Assembly: GCA_019637155.1 (NCBI GenBank)
Contig: JAHBWE010000020.1
Span: 123,631-187,630 of the forward strand
Source: Labilithrix sp.
GTDB taxonomy: Bacteria > Myxococcota_A > Polyangia > Polyangiales > Polyangiaceae
Direction: 5' to 3'
Length of the DNA: 64,000 bases
The translations under genes were made by a program, and so were the position numbers. Below the pieces are notes generated by a model that saw only the letters and a program-made list of their open reading frames with translations, did no database searches and was not told where the DNA came from. Below are positions 43,301 through 51,232 of the stretch, in pieces; the stretch's first letter is position 1, and every line of letters begins with the position of its first letter.

Positions 43301-44554
43301 CTACTTCTTGCCGCCACCGCCGCCGCCACCGCCGGTGCCCTTGCCGCCGCCGCCGCCGGTGTCTTTGCCGCCGCCGCCTCCCCCTCCGGTGCCGCCGCCC
43401 GTGCCGCCTCCGCCGCCGGTGGCGGGCTTCGGCGGGGCGGACGCCGGCGTCGCGGCGGGCTTCTGTGAAGCCGGGACCGTGCCGGCGGTGGCGACGTTGA
43501 AGAGGCCGAGCTGCTGCTGCATCTCGAGGCTGTTTTGGTACGTCCACGCCTTCGCGACCTTGCCGTCCTTGATCTTGAAGATGTCGACGAGGTGGAGCGC
43601 GATCGGCCTCTTCGTCGGCTGGATGGTGCCGAGCGCGCCCTTGTGCGTGCCCTTCAGGACCGACTCCACGATCGCGTAATCGGCGACCGCGATCGTCTTC
43701 TGTACCTCGAACTTCGCGTCCGGGAACGCGGTCGTGAAGCTCTTGTGGAACTTCTTCGCGCCGTCCTTGCCCTTCGACATCTCGAGGTGGAAAAGACCGT
43801 CCTGCTCCACGTCGTCCGCGAGGAGGCCCGTGAAGTCCGCCTCCTTCTTGCCCGCCTCGAGCGCGCCGAGGACGTTCTTCGCGACCTCCGCGTTCTTTTC
43901 CTCGTCCGGCGTCGACGTCGACATGATCGTCTCCGGCGCCGCCGGGATGGCCGGGATCGGACGCGGCTTCGCCTTCGCGCCCGCGCCGCCGATCTGCGTC
44001 ATCACCGTGCCGAGCTCGCCGTAGCGGTGCTCGCTCGCGACCTTGCCTTCGCTGTTCATCGTCACGACCGAGAGGCCGTAATGGCCAATCTGCTGCTCCG
44101 TGCCCTTCACGCCGAAGAGCTCGCCGTGGTGCTTGCCGTTGATGACCCACTCGAGGACCAGCGTCTCGCCCTTCACCCAGACGCGCGAGAAGCCGAGCTT
44201 CACGTCCTTGAAGGTCTCGAACCACTCCGTCATGTTCTGCTCGACCGCGGCGCGGCCGTTCACCTCGTTGAGGCCCGCGACGCTGATGACGCCGTTGTCG
44301 GCGTAGACCGCGGCGAACTTCTTCGGGTCCTGACCGTTCAGACCCTTGAGCGCATCCGCGATCGCCTCCTTCTGCATCTCCGCCATCGACTTCGGCGGCG
44401 GGGGCGGCTCGGGCGGCGGCGTGGTGGCGGGCGGCGGCGGAGGCGGCGGCGCGGGCGGAGGCGGCGCGGCGGGCGGCGGCTCTTCACCTCCGCACGCATA
44501 GACAGCGGGGGTGAGAGCGGCGATGAGAGCGAACGCAAAACCGATCCGACGCAT
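43301..44554 (-). CDS. Lipoprotein-type protein with two NTF2/SnoaL-like domains and Gly-rich tail
   Basis: A 417-residue exported protein (signal RRIGFAFALIAALTPAVYAC, likely lipobox), with a long Pro spacer. Two related alpha+beta barrels follow: domain 1 about 85-225 (IADALKGLNGQDPKKFAAVY, VNGRAAVEQNMTEWFETF, LVLEWVINGKHHGEL) and domain 2 about 240-365 (NVLGALEAGKKEADFTGLL, DGAKKFHKSFTTAFPDAKF, HLVDIFKIKDGKVAKAWTY), each like SnoaL/ketosteroid isomerase-type NTF2 folds. The C-terminal 40 residues are almost pure Gly with few Thr/Lys. NTF2 domains bind small ligands; no catalytic residue can be asserted. GGGAGG precedes ATG. Confidence 0.82.
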   Translation of the reverse strand: MRRIGFAFALIAALTPAVYACGGEEPPPAAPPPPAPPPPPPPATTPPPEPPPPPKSMAEMQKEAIADALKGLNGQDPKKFAAVYADNGVISVAGLNEVNGRAAVEQNMTEWFETFKDVKLGFSRVWVKGETLVLEWVINGKHHGELFGVKGTEQQIGHYGLSVVTMNSEGKVASEHRYGELGTVMTQIGGAGAKAKPRPIPAIPAAPETIMSTSTPDEEKNAEVAKNVLGALEAGKKEADFTGLLADDVEQDGLFHLEMSKGKDGAKKFHKSFTTAFPDAKFEVQKTIAVADYAIVESVLKGTHKGALGTIQPTKRPIALHLVDIFKIKDGKVAKAWTYQNSLEMQQQLGLFNVATAGTVPASQKPAATPASAPPKPATGGGGGTGGGTGGGGGGGKDTGGGGGKGTGGGGGGGGKK

Positions 44555-44637
44555 GGAAGCCTCCCGTCGAGGACCCCGCCCCGACCTCCCAACCCCTACC
44601 ACTCCTGAGGCGCGACGCGCGCTGCTATCTTTCCTCC

Positions 44638-45174
44638 GTGCCTCGCCGCTTCGCCGTGATGTCGACGCTCTGCGCGGTCGCTTGCTCGTACGACTGGAAC
44701 GTCGCCTCGACGCCCGCGGACGGAGGAACGTCGACGTCACCTCCGCCGGGCGCGCCGGCGCCGTCGTCGCCCGGCGACGCGAGCGCCACGTCGTCGGGCG
44801 CGGTCCCGCCGGCGCCCACCGTCGACGGCGGGACCGGCAACTGCGGGAACGAGTGCACGTGCAAGGCAGGCCAGAGCTGCGACTTCACGTGCGCGTTCCG
44901 CCGAACGTGCAAGATCACGTGCGAGGACGACAGCGTCTGCAAGTTCACCTGTCCGCTCGGGTCGACGTGCGAGGTCACGTGCAAGGACAAGGCGACCTGC
45001 AACTTCGCGTGCGAGGCCGGCTCGGAGTGCACGTCGCGCTGCGACGACGCGCCGAGGTGCACCGGCACGTGCGCGCTCGGCGCGGACTGCACCGATCGCT
45101 GCGGCGCGCGGTGCGACGTGAACTGCGCCGCGGTCAACGGCGTACCCACGCCCTGCAACCTGAAGAAGCAGTGA
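44638..45174 (+). CDS. Cys-ladder lipoprotein, copy 1
   Basis: A 178-residue lipoprotein that starts with GTG; the mature N-terminus is CSYDWNVA. A Pro/Ser/Asp spacer leads to about 105 residues with a strict pattern C-x3-C-x5 repeated about seven times (for example CDFTCAFRRTCKITC and CEVTCKDKATCNFAC), ending in two more Cys pairs. The x5 loops alternate between Gly/hydrophobic and acidic types, so the true period may be 20 residues. The spacing suggests a disulfide ladder or beta-solenoid on the cell surface, or metal binding. No known family is recognised. A paralogue follows 19 bases downstream. TATCTT lies six bases before the start. Confidence 0.8.
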   Translation: MPRRFAVMSTLCAVACSYDWNVASTPADGGTSTSPPPGAPAPSSPGDASATSSGAVPPAPTVDGGTGNCGNECTCKAGQSCDFTCAFRRTCKITCEDDSVCKFTCPLGSTCEVTCKDKATCNFACEAGSECTSRCDDAPRCTGTCALGADCTDRCGARCDVNCAAVNGVPTPCNLKKQ

Positions 45175-45193
45175 AAGCTGCTATGCTTCGCAG

Positions 45194-45763
45194 GTGCACA
45201 CCGGTCGGTTCGTGACGCTGATCGTCACCGGCGGCGTCGGGCTCCTCTTCGGATGCTCGTACGACTGGAACGTCGCCGCGACGGGGGACGGCGGGACCTC
45301 GAACGCGCCGCGCACGCCGACGACGTCATCGTCCACCTCGAGCTCCGGCGACGGCCCCGCCCCCGGCGACGGCCCCGCCCCCGGCGACGCCGCCGCGCCG
45401 CGGCCGACCACCGACGCGGGCGGACCGACCACGCCGAACGGCACCTGCGGCGCCGAGTGCCGCTGCAAGGACAAGGCGTCGTGCGAGTTTTCGTGCGGCT
45501 TCGGCCAAACGTGCAAGCTCACGTGCACCGACGAGTCCAAGTGCAAGCTCACGTGCGGGCTCGGATCGAACTGCACGATCGAGTGCAAGGGCGAGGCGGA
45601 GTGCAACTTCACCTGCGAAGGCGGCTCGACGTGCACGACGTCGAGCTGCTCCGACGACAACGACTGCAAGGGAACGTGCGCGCTCGGCGCGACCTGCACG
45701 AACAAGTGCAAGAAGGACTGCGACATGAGATGCGCGCTGGGCCAGAAGTGCGCCGAAGAGTGA
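45194..45763 (+). CDS. Cys-ladder lipoprotein, copy 2
   Basis: A 189-residue paralogue of the preceding gene. After the lipobox (LLFGC) the identical start SYDWNVA follows, then a spacer with a repeated GDGPAPGD, then the C-x3-C-x5 ladder: CEFSCGFGQTCKLTC, CKLTCGLGSNCTIEC, CNFTCEGGSTC, CKGTCALGATCTNKC. One loop is lengthened by a residue (CTTSSC). Around 20 Cys are present. Similar loops recur alternately (GFGQT, GLGSN, ALGAT against TDESK, KGEAE, SDDND). TATGCT at 45182-45187 lies six bases before GTG. Its stop overlaps the next start by four bases, so it is cotranscribed with 45760-46686. Confidence 0.8.
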   Translation: MHTGRFVTLIVTGGVGLLFGCSYDWNVAATGDGGTSNAPRTPTTSSSTSSSGDGPAPGDGPAPGDAAAPRPTTDAGGPTTPNGTCGAECRCKDKASCEFSCGFGQTCKLTCTDESKCKLTCGLGSNCTIECKGEAECNFTCEGGSTCTTSSCSDDNDCKGTCALGATCTNKCKKDCDMRCALGQKCAEE

Positions 45764-46686
45764 CGCGCAGCGCCGCCGGCGCCCTCTTCGCGGCGCTCCT
45801 CGCGACCGGCACCGCCGCCGCCGCCGAAGGCGACGCGGCGGAGCGCGAGCGCGCGAAGGAGGCCTACGACCGCGGGCTCGACGCATACAAGCACGGCGAG
45901 ATGCAGCGCGCGGCGGAGGAGTTCGCGCGCGCCGACGAATACGCCCCCTCCGCCGCCGCGCTGCAGGCCGCGCTCGACGCGGCGATCGACGCCGACGACG
46001 TCGCGCTCGGCGCCGAGCTCCTCGAGCGCAGCAAGCGCGAGCCCGCGCCGCCCGGCCTCGCCTCGAGCATCACCGCCGCGCACATCAAGTTCAACGCGCG
46101 CGCCGGCAAGATCCGCATCGCGTGTCCGAAGAGCTCGACCTGCAACGCCAAGATCGACGACAGCCCCGCGCCGGTCGATCGCGTCACGTGGACCGGCATC
46201 GGCCAGCGCACGGTCAGCATCCAGGTCGACGGCGGCGCGGCGCAGACGAAGGTCGTCGACGTCGTCGCCGACCAAACGGTGGAGGTCGCGGCTACGAAGG
46301 CGAACCAGCCGCTCGTCACGCGACCTCTCTCCACCGCGACCGAGGACGCGCGGCCCGTGAAGACGAGCAAGGAGAGCGGCGGCGTCTCGCCCGTCGTCGT
46401 CTATGCCGCCGGCGGCGTCACCCTCGCGCTCGCGGGCCTCACCGCCGTCTTGATGGTGCAGACCTCGAGCACGCACGGCGACTTCGAGAGCAAGGGATGC
46501 GCGCGCGCGAGCACGCCGGAGTGCGCGGACCTGAGCGACTCGGGGCGGAGCAGCCAGTCCGCCGCGAACGTCGCCCTCGCGTTCACCGCGCTCGCCGCGA
46601 TCACGACCGGCGTCATCGCGATCGGGTTCACGAGCTGGAAGGGCAACAAGAAGGCCGCCGCGCCGAGCCTCTCCTTCACCTTCTGA
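45760..46686 (+). CDS. Secreted protein with helical repeat, PEGA-like domain and two membrane helices
   Basis: A 308-residue protein with Sec signal (SAAGALFAALLATGTAAAA). A TPR-like helical pair (AKEAYDRGLDAYKHGEMQRAAEEFA) is followed by a beta-rich domain with a Cys pair (IRIACPKSSTCNAKI, VSIQVDGGAAQTKVV), then two transmembrane helices (VVYAAGGVTLALAGLTAVLM and ANVALAFTALAAITTGVIAIGF) around a Cys-containing loop, and the end LSFTF. This is the same plan as the protein at 2475-3266. GTG 45760 overlaps the preceding stop, which links it to the Cys-ladder lipoproteins; it may anchor or export them. No family is established. Confidence 0.8.
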   Translation: MTRSAAGALFAALLATGTAAAAEGDAAERERAKEAYDRGLDAYKHGEMQRAAEEFARADEYAPSAAALQAALDAAIDADDVALGAELLERSKREPAPPGLASSITAAHIKFNARAGKIRIACPKSSTCNAKIDDSPAPVDRVTWTGIGQRTVSIQVDGGAAQTKVVDVVADQTVEVAATKANQPLVTRPLSTATEDARPVKTSKESGGVSPVVVYAAGGVTLALAGLTAVLMVQTSSTHGDFESKGCARASTPECADLSDSGRSSQSAANVALAFTALAAITTGVIAIGFTSWKGNKKAAAPSLSFTF

Positions 46687-46692
46687 CGACCG

Positions 46693-47643
46693 ATGATGTC
46701 CGATCGCTTCCCGTCGATCGAGCCGGTCGTGACGCGCGGCGCGTTCGCGCAGCACGAAGGCCCGCGTCGCGCACACGACGAGCAACGCGTCCTCTATCTG
46801 CGCGACGACGCCGCCACCTTCGCGCTCGTCGCGCGGGGCGTAGGCAGCGCGCGCTCCGGCCGGCCGATCGCGGACCGCATCGCCGACCTCGCCGCGAGCA
46901 CGTTCCGCGAGCGCACGAGCTCGATGCTCGACGACCTCGCGGAGGTGTGGTGGCGCGCCGAGCACGGCGCCGACGCAGGCGCGCGCGTCCGCCCCTTCTC
47001 GAGCCTCCCGATCGGCGATCGCGCCGAGCTCCGCGCCCGCGTGAAGAAGCTGCTCCACGATCGCCGCCCCGACGCGCTCGGCGATCAGGCGGTGCTCGAA
47101 GCGGAGCTCGCGCGCCTCCTCGATCTCCCCGCCGCCGTCCTCCGCCGCGCCGGCAAGGACATCCAGCGCCTCGCGGAGGAGCGCGGCGGCTTCCATCACG
47201 GCGAGGGCGCGTGCGTGACCGCCGCCATCTTCGCCGCCGGCAAGGCGACGATCGCGCATGTCGGCGACGGCCGCGCGCTCCTCGTGCGCCGCGGCCGCCT
47301 CGAGGCGTTGACGCACGCGCACACGCTCTACAACGAGGTCCTCCATCATCACCCGGACGTCACGCCCGAGCACCTCGCGCAGCTCCCGCCGAGCCTCGTC
47401 GTCCGGATCCTCGGGATGCCGGGCGACCCGCACCACCTCGACGTGGTGACGAAGGACCTCGAGCGCGGCGACGTCTTCCTCCTCCTCACGCACGGCATGT
47501 CGAGCTTCGAAGACGCGGACGTCACGAAGACGGTCCTCACCCACGGCGTCGACGCGGCCCCCACCCTCGTCGAGCGCGGCAAGGTCGCCTTCCCGGGCCA
47601 CACCCTCGAGAACGTCGCCGCGGTCGCGATCGAGATCCGGTGA
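46693..47643 (+). CDS. PP2C-like protein with altered metal ligands
   Basis: A 316-residue protein with the PPM/PP2C fold order: LYLRDDAATFALVARGVGS, GEGACVTAAIFAAGKATIAHVGDGRALLVR, THAHTLYNEVL, LERGDVFLLLTHGMSSFED and ENVAAVAIEI. In active PP2C the first block carries DGMGG, the fourth SDG and the last DN; here they read ARGVGS, THG and EN. Three metal-binding Asp are therefore replaced while the VGDGR strand is kept. It may be an inactive phosphatase that senses or sequesters. A 45-residue insertion (about 95-150) is present. ATG 46693 lies six bases after the previous stop, in the same operon as the Cys-ladder genes. Confidence 0.82.
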   Translation: MMSDRFPSIEPVVTRGAFAQHEGPRRAHDEQRVLYLRDDAATFALVARGVGSARSGRPIADRIADLAASTFRERTSSMLDDLAEVWWRAEHGADAGARVRPFSSLPIGDRAELRARVKKLLHDRRPDALGDQAVLEAELARLLDLPAAVLRRAGKDIQRLAEERGGFHHGEGACVTAAIFAAGKATIAHVGDGRALLVRRGRLEALTHAHTLYNEVLHHHPDVTPEHLAQLPPSLVVRILGMPGDPHHLDVVTKDLERGDVFLLLTHGMSSFEDADVTKTVLTHGVDAAPTLVERGKVAFPGHTLENVAAVAIEIR

Positions 47644-47646
47644 CGC

Positions 47647-48555
47647 TCACCGAACGAGCGCGCCGGCGGTCGGTGAGAGCGCCTCGATCACGAAATCGCG
47701 AAAGGCGGTCAGCTTCGGGGGGAGGTTCCGCGACGCGGGATGGACGAGCCACACGACGCCGCTCGGGACTTGCCACTTGGGGAGCAGGCGGACGAGCGTT
47801 CCGGCGGCGATGTCGGGCTCGATGAGGAAGGAGGGCAAGCTCGCCAGCCCCGCGCCCGCGAGCGCGGCCGCTCGGGCGAAGAACATGTCGTCGCAACGGA
47901 TCCGACCGTGGGCCGCCAACCGCCGCGCCGTCCGCGGCGTCTCGAGGACGATCGACTCGGCGCCGGTGTACGTGACCCAGTCGTGGGCGCCGAGGTCGCG
48001 CGGCGATCGTGGAGCGCCGCGCCGGCCGAGGTACTTCGGCGACGCGACGAGCAGCGTATGGAGCGTGCCCACGCGCCGCGCGACGAGCGACGAATCGCCG
48101 AGACGGCGCCGCGGCGAGAAACGAAGCCCGAGGTCGAAGCCGCCCTCGATCAAGTCGACCACCGCGTTGGTCGCGTGGACCTCCACCTCGACCGCCGGAT
48201 GACGCGCGACGAAGCGGGAGACGAGCTCCGCGAGGACGATCGCGCCGAAGTCGATCGTGCACGTCACGCGAAGGAGCCCGGAGGGCGTCTCTTCACGACC
48301 AGGGATCCGCGCGAGCGCTTCGTCGAGCGATCCGACGAGAGGCGCGGCCTGCTCGAGGAGCGCTTCGCCCGCGGAGCTGAGCCGCGAGCGGCGCGTCGTC
48401 CGATGGATGAGCGTGACGCCGAGCGCCGCTTCGAGCCGCCCGAGCGCGCGGCTCACCGTCGACTTGGGCAAACGGAGCTTCGTCGCCGCGGCGGAGATGC
48501 TCCCCGCACGCGCGACCACGAGGAAGATCGAGAGATCGTCGAGGCTCGGGCTCAT
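47647..48555 (-). CDS. LysR-family transcriptional regulator
   Basis: A 302-residue regulator. N-terminal winged helix: LDDLSIFLVVARAGSISAAA, LRLPKSTVSRALGRLEAALG, LIHRTTRRSRLSSAGEALL; then the type 2 periplasmic-binding-like effector domain (LLRVTCTIDFGAIVLAELV, GFDLGLRFSPRRRLGDSSLVAR). It matches the DsdA/CrgA-like subgroup common next to oxidoreductases. ATG 48555 is chosen because it precedes the conserved N-terminus directly. It is divergent from a NAD(P)H-binding oxidoreductase gene with a perfect inverted repeat between (48567-48584), the classical layout for LysR control of its neighbour and itself. Confidence 0.92.
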   Translation of the reverse strand: MSPSLDDLSIFLVVARAGSISAAATKLRLPKSTVSRALGRLEAALGVTLIHRTTRRSRLSSAGEALLEQAAPLVGSLDEALARIPGREETPSGLLRVTCTIDFGAIVLAELVSRFVARHPAVEVEVHATNAVVDLIEGGFDLGLRFSPRRRLGDSSLVARRVGTLHTLLVASPKYLGRRGAPRSPRDLGAHDWVTYTGAESIVLETPRTARRLAAHGRIRCDDMFFARAAALAGAGLASLPSFLIEPDIAAGTLVRLLPKWQVPSGVVWLVHPASRNLPPKLTAFRDFVIEALSPTAGALVR

Positions 48556-48566
48556 CGTTCCGATTT

Positions 48567-48584
48567 GGGAACAATATAGTTCCC
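48567..48584. promoter_or_regulatory. Palindromic operator between LysR and oxidoreductase genes
   Basis: GGGAAC-AATATA-GTTCCC is a perfect 6-bp inverted repeat with A/T-rich centre, 12 bases before the LysR start and 47 bases before the oxidoreductase start. A second palindrome GCAATTGC is at 48591-48598. Confidence 0.6.
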
Positions 48585-48630
48585 GAAGACGCAATTGCGC
48601 ATCCTTCGTGGCGCGGCATCATGCACCCTC

Positions 48631-49530
48631 ATGACAACCCACCATGACGGTCCCCTCCTCGTCACCGGCGCGTCCGGGCACCTCGGCCGCCGCGTCGTCG
48701 AGCTCCTCCTGACGCACGAGGAGCGGCGCGGGCGCACGATCGTCGCGAGCACGCGGACACCGGACAAGCTCGCCGATCTCGCCGCGCGCGGAGTCGAGGT
48801 GCGCGCCGGCAGCTTCGACGAGCCGTCGTCCCTCGAGCGCGTGTTCCGCGGCGTCGCGCGGGCGCTGATCGTCAGCACCGACGCGCTCGACAGGCCCGGG
48901 CGGCGCTTCGAGCAGCACCGCGCCGCGGTCCACGCGGCGAAGGCGTCGGGCGTGGAGCACGTCGTCTACACGTCGTTGACCAACCCCGGTCCAGAGTCGC
49001 TCGTGACGATCGCCCCCGATCACTGGAACACCGAGGAGCTCATCGCCGAGGTCGGCCTCGGGCACTCCATCCTGCGGAACAACCTCTACGCGGAGTACCT
49101 GCTCCACCACCTGCCGCACGCGGTGAAGGTCGGAAAGATCGCGAACGCGTACGGCAGCGGCGCGGTGGGGTACGTGACGCGCGAGGACTGCGCACGCGCG
49201 GCGGCCTCGGCGCTCGCCTCGTCGTTCGCAGGGCGCGCCATCCATGACGTCACGGGCCCCGCGGCCCTGACGCAGCTCGAGCTCGCGGGCATCGTGAGCG
49301 AGGTGACGGGCAAGCGCGTCGAGTACGAAGCGGTGAGCGGCGACGCGTCGATCGCCGCGAACGTCGCGGCGGGGCTTCCGCGCGCGATCGCCGAGCTCCT
49401 CGTGTCGTTCGAGCTCGCGGGCGCGAAGGGCCAGCTCGCGGTGGCGTCGCGAGCGGTGCATGACCTCACCGGCCGACCGCCGACGTCGGTGCGCGACTTC
49501 CTGCTCGCGAACAAGGCCGCGCTCGGATAG
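48631..49530 (+). CDS. NAD(P)H-binding (NmrA/QorB-like) oxidoreductase
   Basis: A 299-residue atypical short-chain dehydrogenase. The NAD(P)-binding loop is LLVTGASGHLGRRV at the N-terminus; VEVRAGSFDEPSSLERVFRG, HVVYTSLTNPGPES, ILRNNLYAEYL and VGYVTREDCARAAASAL match the QorB (type 2 quinone oxidoreductase) branch of NmrA-like proteins. QorB reduces quinones with NADPH; others sense the nucleotide. It is divergent from the LysR gene at 47647-48555. ATG 48631 is supported by ACCCTC spacing only; no strong ribosome site is seen. Its stop codon TAG forms part of a 19-base repeat that recurs at 52618. Confidence 0.9.
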   Translation: MTTHHDGPLLVTGASGHLGRRVVELLLTHEERRGRTIVASTRTPDKLADLAARGVEVRAGSFDEPSSLERVFRGVARALIVSTDALDRPGRRFEQHRAAVHAAKASGVEHVVYTSLTNPGPESLVTIAPDHWNTEELIAEVGLGHSILRNNLYAEYLLHHLPHAVKVGKIANAYGSGAVGYVTREDCARAAASALASSFAGRAIHDVTGPAALTQLELAGIVSEVTGKRVEYEAVSGDASIAANVAAGLPRAIAELLVSFELAGAKGQLAVASRAVHDLTGRPPTSVRDFLLANKAALG

Positions 49531-49545
49531 CCGGGGCTCGACGGC
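49527..49545. repeat. 19-bp direct repeat, left copy
   Basis: ATAGCCGGGGCTCGACGGC, including the stop codon of the oxidoreductase gene. It is identical to 52618-52636. The two copies bound a 3.1-kb segment carrying the RelA/SpoT-domain gene, the metN/metI scar and mscS. Confidence 0.6.
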
Positions 49546-49629
49546 GCGATGAACACGAGCTCCGCTCCCCGAGCACGCACAGCGAGGACTCGACGTCCGC
49601 CCGCTCTTCCACTTCACTTGGAACGACAC

Positions 49630-50742
49630 ATGTCGAGCGAAACGCTTCTCGCGGAGTACGACCAGGTCTTGCCGATCCTTCGCGCGCGCGGTGATGCGGT
49701 CGCAGACGAGCTGCGTGAGCTGCTCGCGTCCGACCCGACGCTGAAGGTGCACTCCGTCGCGTGGCGGTCGAAGGACCGCGAGAGCCTGGCACGGAAGCTC
49801 GCGCGGCCGGATCGGAGCTACACCGACCTCTGGTCGCTCACCGACCTCGTCGGGGTGCGCGTCATCACCTACTTCGCGGACGCCGTCGACCGCGTCGGCG
49901 AGTTCGTCGAGGCGAACCTCCCGGTCGACCTCCGGCACTCTACCGACAAGCGCAGGCGCGAGGACTTCGGCTACCGCTCCCTCCACTACGTCTGCCGGCT
50001 CGGCGGGCCGCTCCCCGAGCGAGCGTGCTTCGAGGTGCAGGTGCGGACCGTGCTCGAGCACGCGTGGGCCGAGATCGAGCACGACCTCGGCTACAAGGCG
50101 ACGGAGCAGATCCCGCTCGCCGTTCGGCGCCGCTTGAGCCGTCTCGCGGGGCTCCTCGAGCTCGCCGACCAGGAGTTCGGCGCGATCCGCAGCGATCTCG
50201 AGCGGTATGCGCGCTCACTCCCCGAACGGATCGAGGCCGCAGGCTCGTCCGTTCCACTCGATGGCTTCTCGCTCGCCGCGCTCCTCGAGTGCGCCGAGGT
50301 GCAGACGCTGGACGCCGCGATCTCCTCCGCCCTCCGCAAGGAGCTGGGAGACGAGCCGTTCTACCCGGACTACCTCCTGAAGATGCTCGTCGCGAGCGGT
50401 GTCCGGACGACGGAGGACGCGCGCCGAGGTCTCCGCGAGCACGAGCACGCGGTCGTCGCGATGGTGGAGCCGTACTTCGCGCTGACGGAGCAGCTCTGGC
50501 AGCTCACACCCAAGCGGATGCCGCGCATCTTTCGTGGTTACTCGCTCTTCTTCCTCGCGCACGTCGAGGTGCTCCGGACGTCGACGCTCCGCCTCGAGAA
50601 GGTCGAGCGACTCGCGCGCCTCTATCGCGAGCTCGACTATCCCGACGACGCGAAGACGGCACATCACGTCGCGAGCATGTTCGTCGACGCGTTCGACCAT
50701 CTCGGTCTCGGTCATGGCTCGTGTCGGTGTCGTCGCGCGTGA
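49630..50742 (+). CDS. RelA/SpoT-domain protein with C-terminal extension
   Basis: A 370-residue protein. Residues 35-190 form the (p)ppGpp synthetase domain: WRSKDRESLARKL, DLVGVRVITYFADAVDRV, EDFGYRSLHYVCRL and FEVQVRTVLEHAWAEIEHD, with Glu and Arg positions of the pocket kept. There is no HD hydrolase domain and no TGS/ACT part, so it resembles small alarmone synthetases. The added 180 helical residues (200-370) have no recognised family and could bind a regulator or partner. Some RelA/SpoT-domain proteins are toxins (ToxSAS), but no clear antitoxin gene adjoins. ATG 49630 is used; a longer frame from 49549 is basic and has no motif. Confidence 0.86.
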   Translation: MSSETLLAEYDQVLPILRARGDAVADELRELLASDPTLKVHSVAWRSKDRESLARKLARPDRSYTDLWSLTDLVGVRVITYFADAVDRVGEFVEANLPVDLRHSTDKRRREDFGYRSLHYVCRLGGPLPERACFEVQVRTVLEHAWAEIEHDLGYKATEQIPLAVRRRLSRLAGLLELADQEFGAIRSDLERYARSLPERIEAAGSSVPLDGFSLAALLECAEVQTLDAAISSALRKELGDEPFYPDYLLKMLVASGVRTTEDARRGLREHEHAVVAMVEPYFALTEQLWQLTPKRMPRIFRGYSLFFLAHVEVLRTSTLRLEKVERLARLYRELDYPDDAKTAHHVASMFVDAFDHLGLGHGSCRCRRA

Positions 50743-50782
50743 TCGCGTCCACCCGACCCTTGACCATGAATCGAGCTTCCGT

Positions 50783-51232
50783 ATGTCCGTTCCCATCCTC
50801 CGCGTAGAGGGCCTGTCTTGCACCTATGAGTCGAGTCGCGGGCGCGTCGTCGCGCTCGAGGACGTGGGCTTCGAGCTCGGACACGCCGCGCGCCTCGCCG
50901 TCGTCGGCGAGAGCGGCGCGGGCAAGTCGACGTTGCTGCGCTGCCTGAACCTGCTCGTGCGGCCGTCGCGCGGCTCCGTCGAGGTCGACGGCGAGGTCCT
51001 CACCTCGCTCGGAGAGCGCGACCTCGCGTGCGCCCGCCGGCGCATCGGCATGGTCTTCCAGCACTTCGCGCTGCTCCACCGGCGCACCGTGCGCGAGAAC
51101 GTCGCGCTCCCGCTCGAGCTCGCCGGCGTCACGCGAACGACGATCGCCCGCCGCGTCGACGAGCTCCTCGAGCGGGTGCGCCTCGGCGACAAGGCCAGCG
51201 CCTACCCCGCGCAGCTCTCCTCGTGTCGGTGA
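50783..51232 (+). pseudogene. metN: Truncated methionine ABC transporter ATPase
   Basis: The frame encodes the first 145 or so residues of a MetN-type ATPase: LRVEGLSCTYESSRGRVVAL, Walker A VVGESGAGKSTLLRC, Q-loop GMVFQHFALL and the MetN-like TVRENVALPLELAG. It stops at AYPAQLS, exactly where the signature GGQ would begin, and ends SSCR-stop. Signature, Walker B, H-loop and the C-terminal NIL domain are missing, so it cannot act as an ATPase. The sequence continues directly, in another frame, as the second half of MetI. Confidence 0.82.

Noticed and set aside
45181..47601. Minus-strand open frame of about 800 codons
   Set aside because: Antisense of the Cys-ladder, secreted and PP2C-like genes, which have signal peptides and conserved motifs.
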